A DNA stretch of 64,000 nt from Zingiber officinale (lineage: Eukaryota; Streptophyta; Magnoliopsida; Zingiberales; Zingiberaceae), in contig NC_055987.1 in NCBI RefSeq assembly GCF_018446385.1, positions 29,394,202-29,458,201 of the forward strand. The letters are read 5' to 3'. Position numbers and translations under genes: made by a program. This document shows positions 11,395-22,418 of the stretch, one piece after another. Position 1 is the stretch's first letter, and every line of letters begins with the position of its first letter. The notes beneath the pieces were generated by a model. The model was given only the letters and a program-made list of their open reading frames with translations, was not told the origin of the DNA and did not search any database.

Positions 11395-14300
11395 TTACCA
11401 ACCATATACAGGGTTTTGCACCTGGGGTGGCAGCAGGTGCAAGTCCATACAATGCTGCTTACTGTAGTCCCGTGTTCCAGGTATAGCACCAGTAGACAAC
11501 CTCAGGATCTCATTTCCAGTGAAACAGTAATGAGCAAATGCTAATCCTCCATCCACAGCCTCTGAGAGAATTGGCATGGAAATCGACTTGTTGACCTTAG
11601 GGCCACTAGCTTTGCAGCTTAAAGTCTCTTCATTGTTCAAAACTTTATCAAGTTCTGAATATTGCATAAATCGCTGTGTTGCAGCTTCCCATGATAAGTT
11701 ATATCTTTGCTCAGAAGTTAGAGGCTGAGGCTCATTGTTCATGGCCTCTTTCACTCTCGCCACAAAATCCTCAGAAGTCTTGTAAGTCAAGCAGTTGGGA
11801 AATGCCCTGAAGAATTCATTTGATGGGTGATCCGCACATATCACAAATTTTCCCATTGCAAGAGCCTCTGCAGTTGCTGTGCACAGGACATCACTGACAC
11901 TAGGATTTACAAAAACTTTGTACCTGCCAATACAACAGAAAGACAGAAACATATTAGCACATTCATAATGAAGAGAGAAGAATCAGGTAAACCATAGATC
12001 CTGTAAGTTAGGTTTTTTTCCTGCCAAACATTACCCATGTAATGAATCATCAGCATGATCCCTTCCTTTGAAAAAGTTAAGGTTCAAGTCCAATTTCCTT
12101 GCAGCATATTGGACTTCCTGTGAATCCTCACCACTTCCATATATATCCAACTTGAACCCTTCCAAGTCATTTTTGTGCTTCGCAAACAAATCTATCAATT
12201 CCCTGTAACCTTTTGCCCAAACCATTTTTCCAAGAAAATAGGCTCCTTTTGAAAAAGCCTGATTCCCCTGCTCCTTTTCAGCAGCTATTTTTTCTCCAAC
12301 TTTAAGAAATTTGGGATTAACACCATGAACATTGCATATGATAGACTTGGGTAACTCCTGAGTAGCTGCAGAAAGCCGCAAAACCTGGAACATTTAGCAG
12401 AGAAATTAGGAAACCACTTTTCTGTACCATGCACAAATAAATACCAGTACCATCCTGAGTAAGAACATTACTTTTTAATTTTTAAATTGACTAAACAAAT
12501 CAAAAACTACCAAATTTCAAATCTCATGCCTTGTCACAGTATGCTCTTGTAACCCAATTGTTGATGTGCTTGACAAAGAATGCTTGGATAGCTCCATTCT
12601 TCTGTCTTTTAATGTACTCCAAGTAGTTTGTATGAACTACACCAACAACATAATTAAACTTATCTGTCCATCGCTTTCCATGATGATACCAATTTAGGTG
12701 CTCTGGCTCTTCCAGTATTGCAATATCAGCCTCCTTGGAAGGAATAAACTGTGTGGTATCCCCAGCAGGTATTATGCTTCGTCTTTCCCTTGAGAACTAA
12801 AACAAGTTTAAACATGTTAAAAACAATGGTACTGCAAAAGGTAGACAAGCAGCATTAAATGCTTCACATAATACCTTTCCTGGATAGAAAGAGATCTTAA
12901 AATCTGTCTTGAAGCCAATCCGATCCTCCAGCCAGTTCCTTATGTAGGCTTCCTGCTCTTCAGGAGAAATGAATCTTAAACTGTTGGGATAAACTAGATC
13001 CTGATCTGATTTGCAAAGCCAGGGGACCACCAAAGTAACATCTTGTTTTGCAGATTTAGCCATATATGCAGCCCGAAATAATGGATTTACAGCAGTTCCA
13101 GTCATCCATGGGAGACTGGCAGTTGTTACAATTGCAACATGCCGCTTCTTGTCTGTTGTCTTGTGCTCTAAAAGATTAGTCCAAAAGCCTCCCTCATAAT
13201 GATGACCTGTACTTCCGAGCACACTGGCGATTCTCAGATCAAGATAATCAATGTTCTCATCTATCAAGGATGCCTCCTTTGCAGAAAGAGAATGAGAAAC
13301 AAGGTGATCTTTGTGTCTCCTGCACAAGGCTTCTATAATTTTATTACATGTATCTGCAATAGAAACCCACTAAATGAGATCCAACAGCTATGGATGTTAG
13401 TGAACTAGACATTGCTAAAGCTTAATTAGATGCTCAACTTAGAAACAATTAGGACATGTTTGGTTGAAGGTGGTTGTTGATAACCTTGGTTATCTTTCTC
13501 AGATTATGTTATTTAATCCTGTTTGGTTCAAGAATAGAATGACTCCCAGGTAATGAAGTATGCACGCCACGTCAGTAAACAGGGGATATAACCCGGAATG
13601 TTACCTTGGAAGTGTGAGGTTTTACATGATTGCGTGTTAACAAAAAAAAAAAATCAAAACTTTTTTACATATTCTTTTTTCCTAAAATGGTATTTCAAAG
13701 GTTAAACCAAACAATATTAGGTTATATTTTATTCCCTAAAACTAAGATTATGCATGATAACTTAAACCAAACACACCCAAAGTTTCTTTAAAAAATACAT
13801 GACATTCTAAGACATATTGTGTATATATACATGACATCCTAAGCCAACACCATCAGCTCCAGGTTGTAACTCACAAGATGATTGATCAACACAAAACTAG
13901 CCCAAGTGCAAAACACACACACACACACACACACACAAACAAGTGGCCCAAATCTCTGAGAAAGAAAGTATTACCTCTCTGTATTCCAAGGTGATCAAAC
14001 AGTGGCCCAGACTGCTTAACAAGATATGCCAACAGTTCAGGCAAGTCCAATGGTAGAATTTCCTGCAATAGATATATTCATCTAGCAATTCAATAGCAAA
14101 TCTATTGTACGAGGCAAACATCAACATCAATGCCAACATTTATGCCAGATATTACAATTCATGAAGATGGATTTTATTCACATTTACCATGAACCCACAT
14201 GAAATTATTATGGTATTGATGTATTTATACATCATGTCTATTTCTATATTGCTTTTAAGAAAAATTCTGATCTTTAAATAGATTTAATCTAGTTCTGGAT

Positions 14301-17300
14301 ATAAATAAGGTCACACTAGTTTTTGGACAATTTGAAGTTTGATGTTAAAGCAAATATTCAGATAGTATGTATGGAAATACTGTGTCTATTCAGATAGAAT
14401 ATACAGAGATACTGTGCTAAACCCTAAACCCTAAACCCTAAGCCCTAAACCCTAAAGTATTTTGCTCAATCTTACAATGTTTAAAGATAAATATCTTGTC
14501 TCAATATTTGACAGTTTGTTTTATATATGATTTAAGCAATTGAAGCCCTAACGATTTTTCTTTGAAGTACTGATGGCTATTTTTCTTTGCTTTCAAACAG
14601 CCAATCTTCTCTAGCCTTTGCCTACTATCCACTCTCTATCAAAAAAAAAAAAAAAATTGGAAAGGCGGCAGCATCAGATCTCATTTTCAGTGATGTGATG
14701 AAACATGTCATCCAATAGGACAAGTAACAAAAAGTAAAAGATCTCAAAATAACACCAGAACCAACTTTTGATTCTTGAGGCTCTTTGACAAATGATCCCT
14801 GAAATACAAGTAAAAGGTAAATAAATATTCTTTCAAACAAGAAAATAAGTAAAGTAACCATAATAAAATGAAAAAACAAAAAAAATGAAATTCTCTTGGT
14901 CACAGTAATGAATACCCTATGTCTAGATTGGCAGGGCTAGGTAAGCTTAATATGCGCTAAAAAGTATGAAGTCACTACAACTAATTTAATCAGTTAATCT
15001 GGAGGAAATACCTCATCAAAAGAGTAGAATCAAAATTGTATTTCAGTCCATATGCATAAGAGGTTGTTCCAGAGTAAAACCAACAAATCCAGGTTTTATT
15101 TACTTTTAAGTGGAGCCATGTGAGCCTACCTTCTACAGGTACAAGATAAAAACTGAAGCCTAGTGAACAACAATAACATTTCCCTAGTCTTCTTGTGCTT
15201 GAAACTGAGACAAGATCAAGGAATTAATATTGTAGTTGATACAAATAGTAAAGTATCAATCCAAAGAAGAAGGCAACAAAGAAACTCAACTGCTTAAAAG
15301 TCAAAGCGAAGGTGAAGAGAAAACACTTACAATTGAAAGGAACCATCAAGAAAAGATACTGAAGAAATTTTGTTCCTTGATGGTGAAAACGAAGATGAGG
15401 ATGAATTGTTCCTTCCTGTTAGAAAAGATAACCAAGGGAAGCTAACAAGAAACTTTGTTCCTTGAAGGTTGAAACACAGTTGATGATGCAACCACTCCTA
15501 CCTCTTGGAACAGCCAAAGGGAAGATAGCGACAACTTGTTACGAATCGAGTTATTCAGGGTGGGTAGGAATGGTGCGAATACTAATGGATTGATTTACAA
15601 TTAATCAATTCATTGTCTAGTTTTTAATTTTATTCTACTTAAGAATCTCAATATTTTTATTTTAAATAACTTTAATTTTATTTTACATCAAATCTCAGGA
15701 GAGAGAGTGCCTACTGCTAAATAAGAATCTTCTGAGACAAGGATACAAACAAAGATATAGTACTTTGGATTTCTTTACCAACATTAAAAAACATTTATAG
15801 GACGATATATCATTATGCACAAAATACTTAAACAGGAACAATGAATCTACATTATGTTGGCCCAGGTAGGTCGGAGGGAGGGGAGGTGAACTGGCTGTTT
15901 AAGAAAAACCTTCCTCGACTTTTAACTCAGATTAGTAGTGCAACAAAAAATAGAATAAATGAACAATAAAAAAAAACAAGGCCAAAAGAGTTACTTAGTT
16001 ACAACCAATAAGGTTATTAATCCCAGGCAAGTAAACGCACTAAAGATCTCCTTCTTTGAAGCCTCTTAAACTCGTTGGAAGCTCAGAAAGTAGCTAAGAA
16101 ATCAATACAGAAGTTGTTACCTATTTCCTAGGTCCAAGGCCTTTTTATAACCACTGTAGAATCTTATCCGTAGCTTGAAGACGCCTTCAAGGGATAGAAC
16201 TTTATCTGCCGAGGATAAAACATTATCCTCGACGACGTTCAAATCTGCCAGATTGAAGGCGTCTTCAATCACGGTTGAAGGCACCTTCCATGTGGGTTGA
16301 AGGCGCTTTCAACGTTGTTGAAGGCACCTTCCCACTGAAAGGCGTGGAGGTGCCTTTAACTCCAATGAAGGCGCCTCCAGCAGCTCCGCAGCTCCTTTTT
16401 GGCTCTTCTGCTGCTTGCTAGGGTGATTTCGGCCAATCGGAATAGGGCTCACCCGAACCCATTTTCCGACCTTTTCCTCGAGCAGACTTCCTCCCTGGCT
16501 TCTCGTCCCTAAAACCACCGCGTACGTCCTTCTCGTCCACTGATGTACTCTTCCGCGGCACCTCGTCCCTCGGATGCACCGAGCCCGTCGGCTCTCTCCC
16601 GTGTCGTCCTTCTCGCTAGTTGCGTCTTCCGCTCGACTTCCTGTGTTCCTAAGCTCCTGTGCAGTTAGACACAAGGGTTAAGCACTAACAGGACCTAACC
16701 TGATTTGATCGATCACATCAAAACTACCACGGGGTACCAACAATCTCCCCCTTTTTGATGTAATCAAACTCAACTTAAGTTAGGGTAAACCACAAATAAA
16801 AAACAGTTATAAAAATATTTTGCAAGTAAAAAATTTTACAAATCCAAAATTAAAATTTGTTGTACTACTCTCCCCTAGACTTAATATCTTACTAATTCTC
16901 CTTTAGATCACATTAAAAATGGGGTACTTTTAAAAGTCTAAAAGTAAAAATGAAAAAAAAAATTCTAATTGTTTTAAAAAAATATTAACTGAAAATTAAG
17001 GTATTTTTATAACTTCTAAATGTTTAACAATTAGTCAATTAAATATTTATTTCAATGATTGGTTTCCAGACTGTAGCGAGGCATTAGGCCTTCTTGGATA
17101 TTGGAACAACAATCACTTTCTAGATAAAGCTTCTTAAAGAAATTTAATATTTAATTTACTCTGAAAGTCATTATTAAAAATATTCAATCCAAATATGATT
17201 TTGGAACCCAATATAGATTCCTAATTAAAAGTTTCTTAGGTATGTATTTTTGTGAAATTTTCCTAATCTGACCTTTATGGTATTTAAGGTACCAATTCAA

Positions 17301-20300
17301 TCCACTATATTTTCTAATATATTGAATATTTGAGCAAGCACGATTTTTCAAATTTTCTATTTCATTTTTCAAGCTTTCATTTTCATTTTTTATTTTATCA
17401 AAGTCTTCTAATCGACAAGATTTAGCTAGAGTTAATTTCAATTCTTTAATTTCTTTTTCTAATTTACAGTCATTTTTTATTAATAGTTTTATAAACTGAA
17501 ATAACTTGTCAGGAGGAAGAGACCGTACTTTACTTACCTTGTCGATCCCGTGATCCGAAGCTCCCTCTGAAGTACTGCTTTCTTCCGATGTCGCTCCCCC
17601 TTCATCGATGCTTTCGATACTCATTTTAGACGAGCTTGCTTCGTCTCCTTCTTCTTGGTGACTTGCCACTAGCGCAAGTCCGACGATGCCTTCAATTTCC
17701 GATTCGGACGACGTTTCGTCCCACATCGTCTTCATATTCTTGTACTTGTTCTCTTGGGTCGGCTTCTTGTTCTTGCTCTTGTCCTTGTCTTTCAATTTAG
17801 GGTAGTTATCTTTCACATGCCCTTCTTCATTGCAATGGTAGCACCTTATCCTTCTTTTTCTACCCTGCACTTGATTAAATTTTTTAGTTTTACATAACTT
17901 TTTAAATTTACGTACCATCAATGCGGTTTCATTATCATCGAGAGAAGATTCTGAATCTTGTTCATCCGCCTTTGCCTTTAAGGCAATGTTATGCTCCTTG
18001 TTCAGACCTGCACATCTCGCTTCATGAACTTCAAAAGTTGAAAATAATTCTTCTAAAGTAGTTGAATCTAGATCCTTAGATATATAATAAGCAACTACTA
18101 ATGATGCTCATTCAATATTTCTAAGGAATGCGTTAAGAGCGTACCTTAGCGAATCTCGGTTACTTACCTTTTCTCCGAGATTCGTGAGTCCAGTGATAAG
18201 CTCCTTAATCTTTGAGTGAAGGTGTGCAACGGTTTCGCCTTCTTCCAGTTTAATGTTGCTGATCTGGTTTCTGAGCAGATCTCGTCTCACGAGTTTCGCC
18301 TCCGAGGTTTCTTCGTGCAATTCCAAGAATTTCTCCCAGAGCTCTTTTGCAGACTCGTAGGCTCCGATCCGATTGACTTCTTGTGGCAGTAAGACGCTTA
18401 GCAAATGGAACTCTGCTTTGCCATTTGCCACGAAATCGACCTGCTCCTTTTTGGTCCAGTGGTATTTTTCTTTGCCTTCGGGTGCTACAAAACCAAATTC
18501 CATTATTAAAAGTAAATCGAAATCAGTTTTGAAAAATACCTCCATCTTCTTCTTCCAGTTGGCGAAATCTCCCTCGAACTTCGGTGGGTAGATGCTTGAT
18601 CCGGCCATCTCGTATGCTTCGTTCGGCGGTTAGTCCTCCTGAAGCGAACCTTGCTCTGATACCAATTGTTGGCCCAGGTAGGTCGGAGGGAGGAGAGATG
18701 AACTGGCTGTTTAAGAAAAACCTTCCTCAACTTTTAACTCAGATTAGTAGTGCAAAAAAAAAAATAGAATAAATGAACAACCAAAAAAACGAGGCCAAAA
18801 GAGTTACTTGGTTACAACCGGGGAGATTGTTAATCCAAGGCAAGTAAACGCACTAAAGATCTCCTTCTTTGAAAGCGGAGAAGCCTTTTACACTCGTTGG
18901 AAGCTCAGAAAGTAGTAGGAAATCAATACAGAAGTTGTTACCTATTTTCTAGGTCCAGGGGTCTTTTTATAACCCCTGTAGAATCTTATTCGTAGCTTGA
19001 AGGTGCCTTCAATAGAGGTTTAAGGCGCCTTCAAGGTTAGAACTTTATCTACCGAGGATAAAACATTATCCTCGGCAACGTTCAAATCTGCTAGATTGAA
19101 GGCGCCTTCAATCAAGGTTGAAGGCGCCTTCTATGTGGGTTGAAGGCGCCTTTAACGCTGTTGAAGCGCCTTCCCACTGAAAGGCGTAGAGGCGCCTTTA
19201 ACTCCAATAAAGGCGCCTCTAACAGCTCCGCAGCTCCTTTTTGGCTCTTTTGCTGCTCCTTTTGCTAGGGTGATTTCGGCTAACCGGAATAGGGCTCACC
19301 CGAACCCATTTCCGGCCTTTTCCTCGAGCAAAATTCCTCCCCGGCTTCTCATCCCTCGGACCGCCACGTGTGTCCTTCTCGTGCGCCGGTGTACTCTTCC
19401 GCAGCATCTCGTCCCTCGGATGCACCGAGCTCGTCGGCTCTCTCCCATGTCGAGCCTTCTCGCTAGCTGCGTCTTCCGCTCGACTTCTTGTGTTCCTAAG
19501 CTCCTGTACACTTAGGCACAAGGGTTAAACACTAACAAGACCTAACCTGACTTGGTCGATTACATCAAAACTACCACGGGGTACCAACACATTAGACATT
19601 AGTCCAAGTTAAAAATAGAAGACAATTTGTGGGCGAGAATGCACAATGCCATCTACAATGCCCAGATGGGAGGACTGAATTATATCTTATTAGGTCTGAT
19701 CGCCAATCTAAGATCTAAAGCCAAGTAAATTATAGTTCACTCATCTAACTTTATACATTCTCTTCCCAATGAAACTAAATTAAGGTGTCACAATCTCACC
19801 CAATGAAGGTAAAGTTCAAATATAGGTGAGACTGATCACTATTTGACAACATGTGAGAACTCATGGTAGCAAGAAAACCTTTGAAACATAACAACATGCC
19901 TAATATTAGGTCTGCTATCAAATGCAACAACCTACCAAATTGAGAGATCTGAGAAATGATCCAACCACAGTAATGATCTGCTATCAAACTAACTTATTAG
20001 ATCCAACCATTAAACTAAAATGATCAGTTTAATAGTTGTTGATTTTCTAAACCTACGAATGGTTTGCATCACAACATTTCACAGTAATGAGTCGAGATTA
20101 AATATTTGAGTGGTGAGGAGGTTTATAAGCAGAACTTTAGGTATTTTACTAACACAATTATAAATAAAGCGCACAGAGAGATTGATATAAGAAATAAAAA
20201 AAAACAGTTTAAATTCACGAATATTTCCATCTTCATCCACAAGCTGGCCCCATTAATTAAATGCTTATGGCTTCAGCATATTCAGCAGAAGAGATACCCT

Positions 20301-21032
20301 AAGAAATCAAGAAATAGGGAGGATGGATTGACTTGACTTAAGAAGAGCACTCACCAGGCTCAATTTCACTTTCTCGACCAACTCGTTGCTCGTTGACTGG
20401 CTCTTCCGCTCTAACCCCTTCAGGCCCATCTTGAGTATTCGAATGGGATCCCACTCCTTCACTTGCTCCTCCTGCGCCTCCCCTTTCCACAGGACCCTCT
20501 TCTGACTCGGAGCTCCGTCCCCGCCGAGACCGAAGACCTCCCCCATCTCATCCACCTCGGAGACGATAACACTCCGTATGGAGGACATATCGATCCGAAT
20601 AGTTGACTTGGGGGCCCACTTCTCGAGCACCCTGCGGCTTAAATCCCGGGCGGAGTAGGCCTGCTGGAGCTCGGACAGCTTGGGCTTGATGCGCTTGATG
20701 ATCTCCAGCTCCGAGGGGGACGAGAAGGCGAGCCCCGCGGACGGAAAACTGAAGAAGTTCTCAAGCTCGCGATCGGCGAGACTCTTGAAGGAGCTGGCGC
20801 GGGCGCGCATGAGGCGGAGATCTGCGTCGGCGTTGTCGCGCACCTCCCGCCACCCCCGGGAGATGAAGGAGAGAGCCTTCTCGGCCGTCCCGGCGCCGGG
20901 CGACGGTGCACTCTCCGCTCCGCGGCCCAGCATGGTGCGCGAAGAAGGCACCGAGGGTTTCTCGACCAGAGCAAACGGGGTGGTATTTGTACCAGAAAGA
21001 GAGAGCCGCATATATCTCGAGTTGGATGACAT
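11395..21032 (-). CDS. DGD1: Digalactosyldiacylglycerol synthase, DGD1 type
   Basis: Seven exons on the minus strand: 20355-21032, 14766-14798, 13975-14062, 12875-13353, 12530-12796, 12035-12384 and 11395-11923. They join in frame to 807 aa, essentially the length of Arabidopsis DGD1. DGD1 transfers galactose from UDP-galactose to monogalactosyldiacylglycerol in the outer chloroplast envelope, making the main galactolipid of thylakoids. The N-terminal extension characteristic of DGD1 rather than DGD2 is present ([19 protein letters not shown]). The GT-B glycosyltransferase part follows ([58 protein letters not shown], the last carrying a GT4-type sugar-nucleotide motif). Exon 2 is only 33 bp and intron 5 (12385-12529) begins with GC instead of GT. 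Intron 1 (5.56 kb) holds a complete retrotransposon. The start at 21032 is the first ATG in frame; the next one is codon 34 (about 20933). The frame is intact. Confidence 0.93.
12385..12529 (-). other. GC-AG intron of DGD1
   Basis: Exon 5 ends TACTGTGACAAG and is followed by GCATGAG, with no GT that would keep the frame. The acceptor before GTTTTGCGGC is a normal AG (TGTTCCAG). The joined protein reads [14 protein letters not shown], which is the conserved DGD1 sequence, so the GC donor is needed. Confidence 0.8.
13452..13787. mobile_element. Small inverted-repeat element (MITE-like) in DGD1 intron 3
   Basis: The left end reads ACATGTTTGGTTGAAGG and the right end, reversed, reads GGGTGTGTTTGGTTTAAG, giving imperfect inverted ends of about 20-35 bases. 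There is no coding capacity. The right part (ATTAGGTTATATTTTATTCC ... ACCAAACACACCC) is clearly related to 34200-34317, so this is a dispersed family. A target duplication is not clear. Confidence 0.55.
13914..13937. repeat. (AC)n microsatellite in DGD1 intron 3
   Basis: About 12 AC units lie 38 bases from the splice donor of exon 3 (read as TG on the transcript strand). Confidence 0.95.
14417..14457. repeat. Interstitial telomere-type repeat in DGD1 intron 2
   Basis: About five to six CCCTAAA units in succession, one with a substitution (CCCTAAG). This is the plant telomere sequence; on the DGD1 transcript strand it reads TTTAGGG. It lies in the intron between the 33-bp microexon and exon 3. 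Confidence 0.9.
15855..16742 (-). repeat. 3' LTR of the gag-only element
   Basis: Ends TGTTGGCCCAGG and GGGGTACCAACA. It differs from the partner LTR mainly by transitions in CpG-rich motifs (GGCGCC in the partner often reads GGCACC or GGCGTC here) and by a missing block of a few dozen bases around 16185. The element is therefore not recent. Confidence 0.92.
17184..18608 (-). pseudogene. Copia-type gag with premature stop and altered zinc knuckle
   Basis: A single minus-strand frame of 475 codons starts [20 protein letters not shown] and contains the copia gag core ([31 protein letters not shown]). An in-frame TGA at 18108-18110 splits it after [10 protein letters not shown]; family members usually have Trp nearby, so a TGG-to-TGA change is likely. 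The second part has the CCHC zinc knuckle as [15 protein letters not shown], in which the fourth ligand Cys is Tyr. The remainder is acidic and coiled-coil-like. No pol domain follows before the 3' LTR. Even without the stop, RNA binding by the knuckle should be impaired. Confidence 0.85.
18648..18665 (-). other. Primer binding site (initiator tRNA-Met type)
   Basis: The minus strand reads ATTGGTATCAGAGCAAGG directly after the 5' LTR. TGGTATCAGAGC complements the 3' end of plant initiator methionine tRNA and is typical of copia elements. It fixes the orientation of the element. Confidence 0.9.
18667..19589 (-). repeat. 5' LTR of the gag-only element
   Basis: Ends TGTTGG and CCAACA, with the primer site directly beside it at 18648-18665. 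Between about 18990 and 19225 it contains at least six copies of the palindrome-like motif GAAGGCGCCTTC or close variants, spaced by 20-40 bases. Confidence 0.92.
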
Positions 21033-21448
21033 GGTGGGTCGGGATTGGTCAGATGCTTCCTCCCTGTGGGTACGCGGCTGAGTATATTCCGGAGTGTAAG
21101 ATAATATTCCCCACTGTTAAAGCGACCATAGGCGTTGAGGCCCAGGTCGGTTGCCCTGCTTGCCACACTCGTTGATGGAAGGGAAAGCAAAGCCGCACGC
21201 ATTCTCTGCCGAGTGCCCAGCTCCAGAAACTCCCACCATCTCTGTGTTCCGCCTCGTTTCAGCTGGGTCCAACCGATTCCGTGCCGTCCAAATTCTATTC
21301 CGTGCCGTCCAAATTCTTCTTCCAGAAATTTCTTAATCGATGACTCAAAGGAAATTTTCAAGAATATTCGTTTTACTGCTTATTTTAGCTGGCTGGCTGA
21401 AAGTTCACATATAGCGCATCGGTTTTCAAACTGTCTTCTAACATATGT

Positions 21449-21521
<73 letters not shown>

Positions 21522-21576
21522 AATCTTGTTGACTAAAATCTATCCAGTTAGAAATCTATATCCCCCTAATTATAAT
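21033..21576 (-). promoter_or_regulatory. Upstream region of DGD1
   Basis: Probably holds the DGD1 5' UTR and core promoter. It contains a short tandem duplication (CCGTGCCGTCCAAATTC twice, about 21279-21320) and a (TA)n tract at about 21452-21519. A complete gypsy element starts at 21582, so the native promoter sequence close to the gene is at most about 550 bases before the insertion. Confidence 0.5.
21452..21519. repeat. (TA)n microsatellite upstream of DGD1
   Basis: About 34 TA units, about 60 bases from the 5' end of the gypsy element. Confidence 0.95.
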
Positions 21577-21581
21577 ACATG

Positions 21582-22373
21582 TGATCCGGCGATAAGAACA
21601 GGGGACTCCCGTTCCGAGAAGTCAATGTCACGTGGAAGTCAAAAGGTCAATTGGCCGATCAGACAAGGGTGGACCGACCGGCCGACCGGGTTCTAAACGG
21701 AAGTAAAGGCACCCGACGAGGAGTCAGGGTTCCGACGCTCATGTTGAACAGGGTCGTATGGCCGAGCGGGTGGTCTGCTCCGCCGAAGGCATAAAGTAGC
21801 AATACTACGAACAGTCTCCACAGAGCACACTACCGGGAATCTCCTAAGTGAACTAACACATATGACCGGCCGGACGCAAGGGGACTGCCAACCGGCCGAA
21901 CACTCGGCATGGAGTAAAAAGAGACAAAAGGACAAGGAAACATCTTCTGACAGCGGGTATGGCCAACGAGCAGGTTATACGCAGGATCTTATGACAGAGG
22001 GTTCCGCTGTCCCATCAGAGACGTGCTCGGACTGTAGCAGTATGGTGTCAGGTAAGCATTTCTGACAAGCCCATATTGAGGTATGGGCTGAGGACACGTA
22101 TTTGCCTCGGTATGTGTGCGTGAGCCCCTTCCCAGCTCTATATAAAGGGTCTCACACTTCACCGGAGGTACGTATTCTACGATATTCGGAGTCACTTCTT
22201 TGTTGTTCACTTCCCTGACTTGAGCATCGGAGGGTCGTCGCCGGGAACCCCTTCCCGGCCCGACTTCTTTGCAGGTTCGCCGGGGCTCCGTGTGACCGGT
22301 CGGAGATCTACGTTAGCAACGCGGAGAGCGCCACGTGCCCAGCGTCCGTTGATTCAGCGTTCGGACAGGATCA
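21582..22373 (+). repeat. 5' LTR of the Tat-type element
   Basis: 792 bp, starting TGATCCGGCGATAAG and ending CGGACAGGATCA. A TATA box (CTCTATATAAAGGGTC) lies near 22136-22151, so transcription would start shortly after it. The same box is at about 32528-32543 in the 3' LTR. Confidence 0.95.
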
Positions 22374-22391
22374 ATTTGGCGCCGTCTGTAG
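22374..22391 (+). other. Primer binding site of the Tat-type element
   Basis: ATTTGGCGCCGTCTGTAG directly follows the 5' LTR. A TGGCGCC core here is common in plant gypsy elements. The tRNA species was not identified with certainty. Confidence 0.7.
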
Positions 22392-22418
22392 AAACGCTCT
22401 TGCATCCGATCGGAAGCA

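Larger units (their letters stand above)
15855..19589 (-). mobile_element. Gag-only copia-like retrotransposon inside DGD1 intron 1
   Basis: Two related LTRs (15855-16742, 888 bp, and 18667-19589, 923 bp) start TGTTGG and end CCAACA. The element is flanked by identical 5-bp target duplications CATTA (15850-15854 and 19590-19594). On the minus strand a primer site matching initiator methionine tRNA (TGGTATCAGAGC) follows the 5' LTR, then a gag gene, then a purine tract AAAAAGGGGGAGAT before the 3' LTR. There is no protease, integrase or reverse transcriptase between them. This is the architecture described for non-autonomous TR-GAG elements. It is in the same transcriptional orientation as DGD1, and the gene's splice sites and frame are untouched. 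Confidence 0.92.

Noticed and set aside
20639-21361. 240-codon minus-strand frame overlapping DGD1 exon 1
   Set aside because: It is the shifted frame of the GC-rich DGD1 exon 1 plus upstream sequence; the DGD1 frame has the conserved protein.
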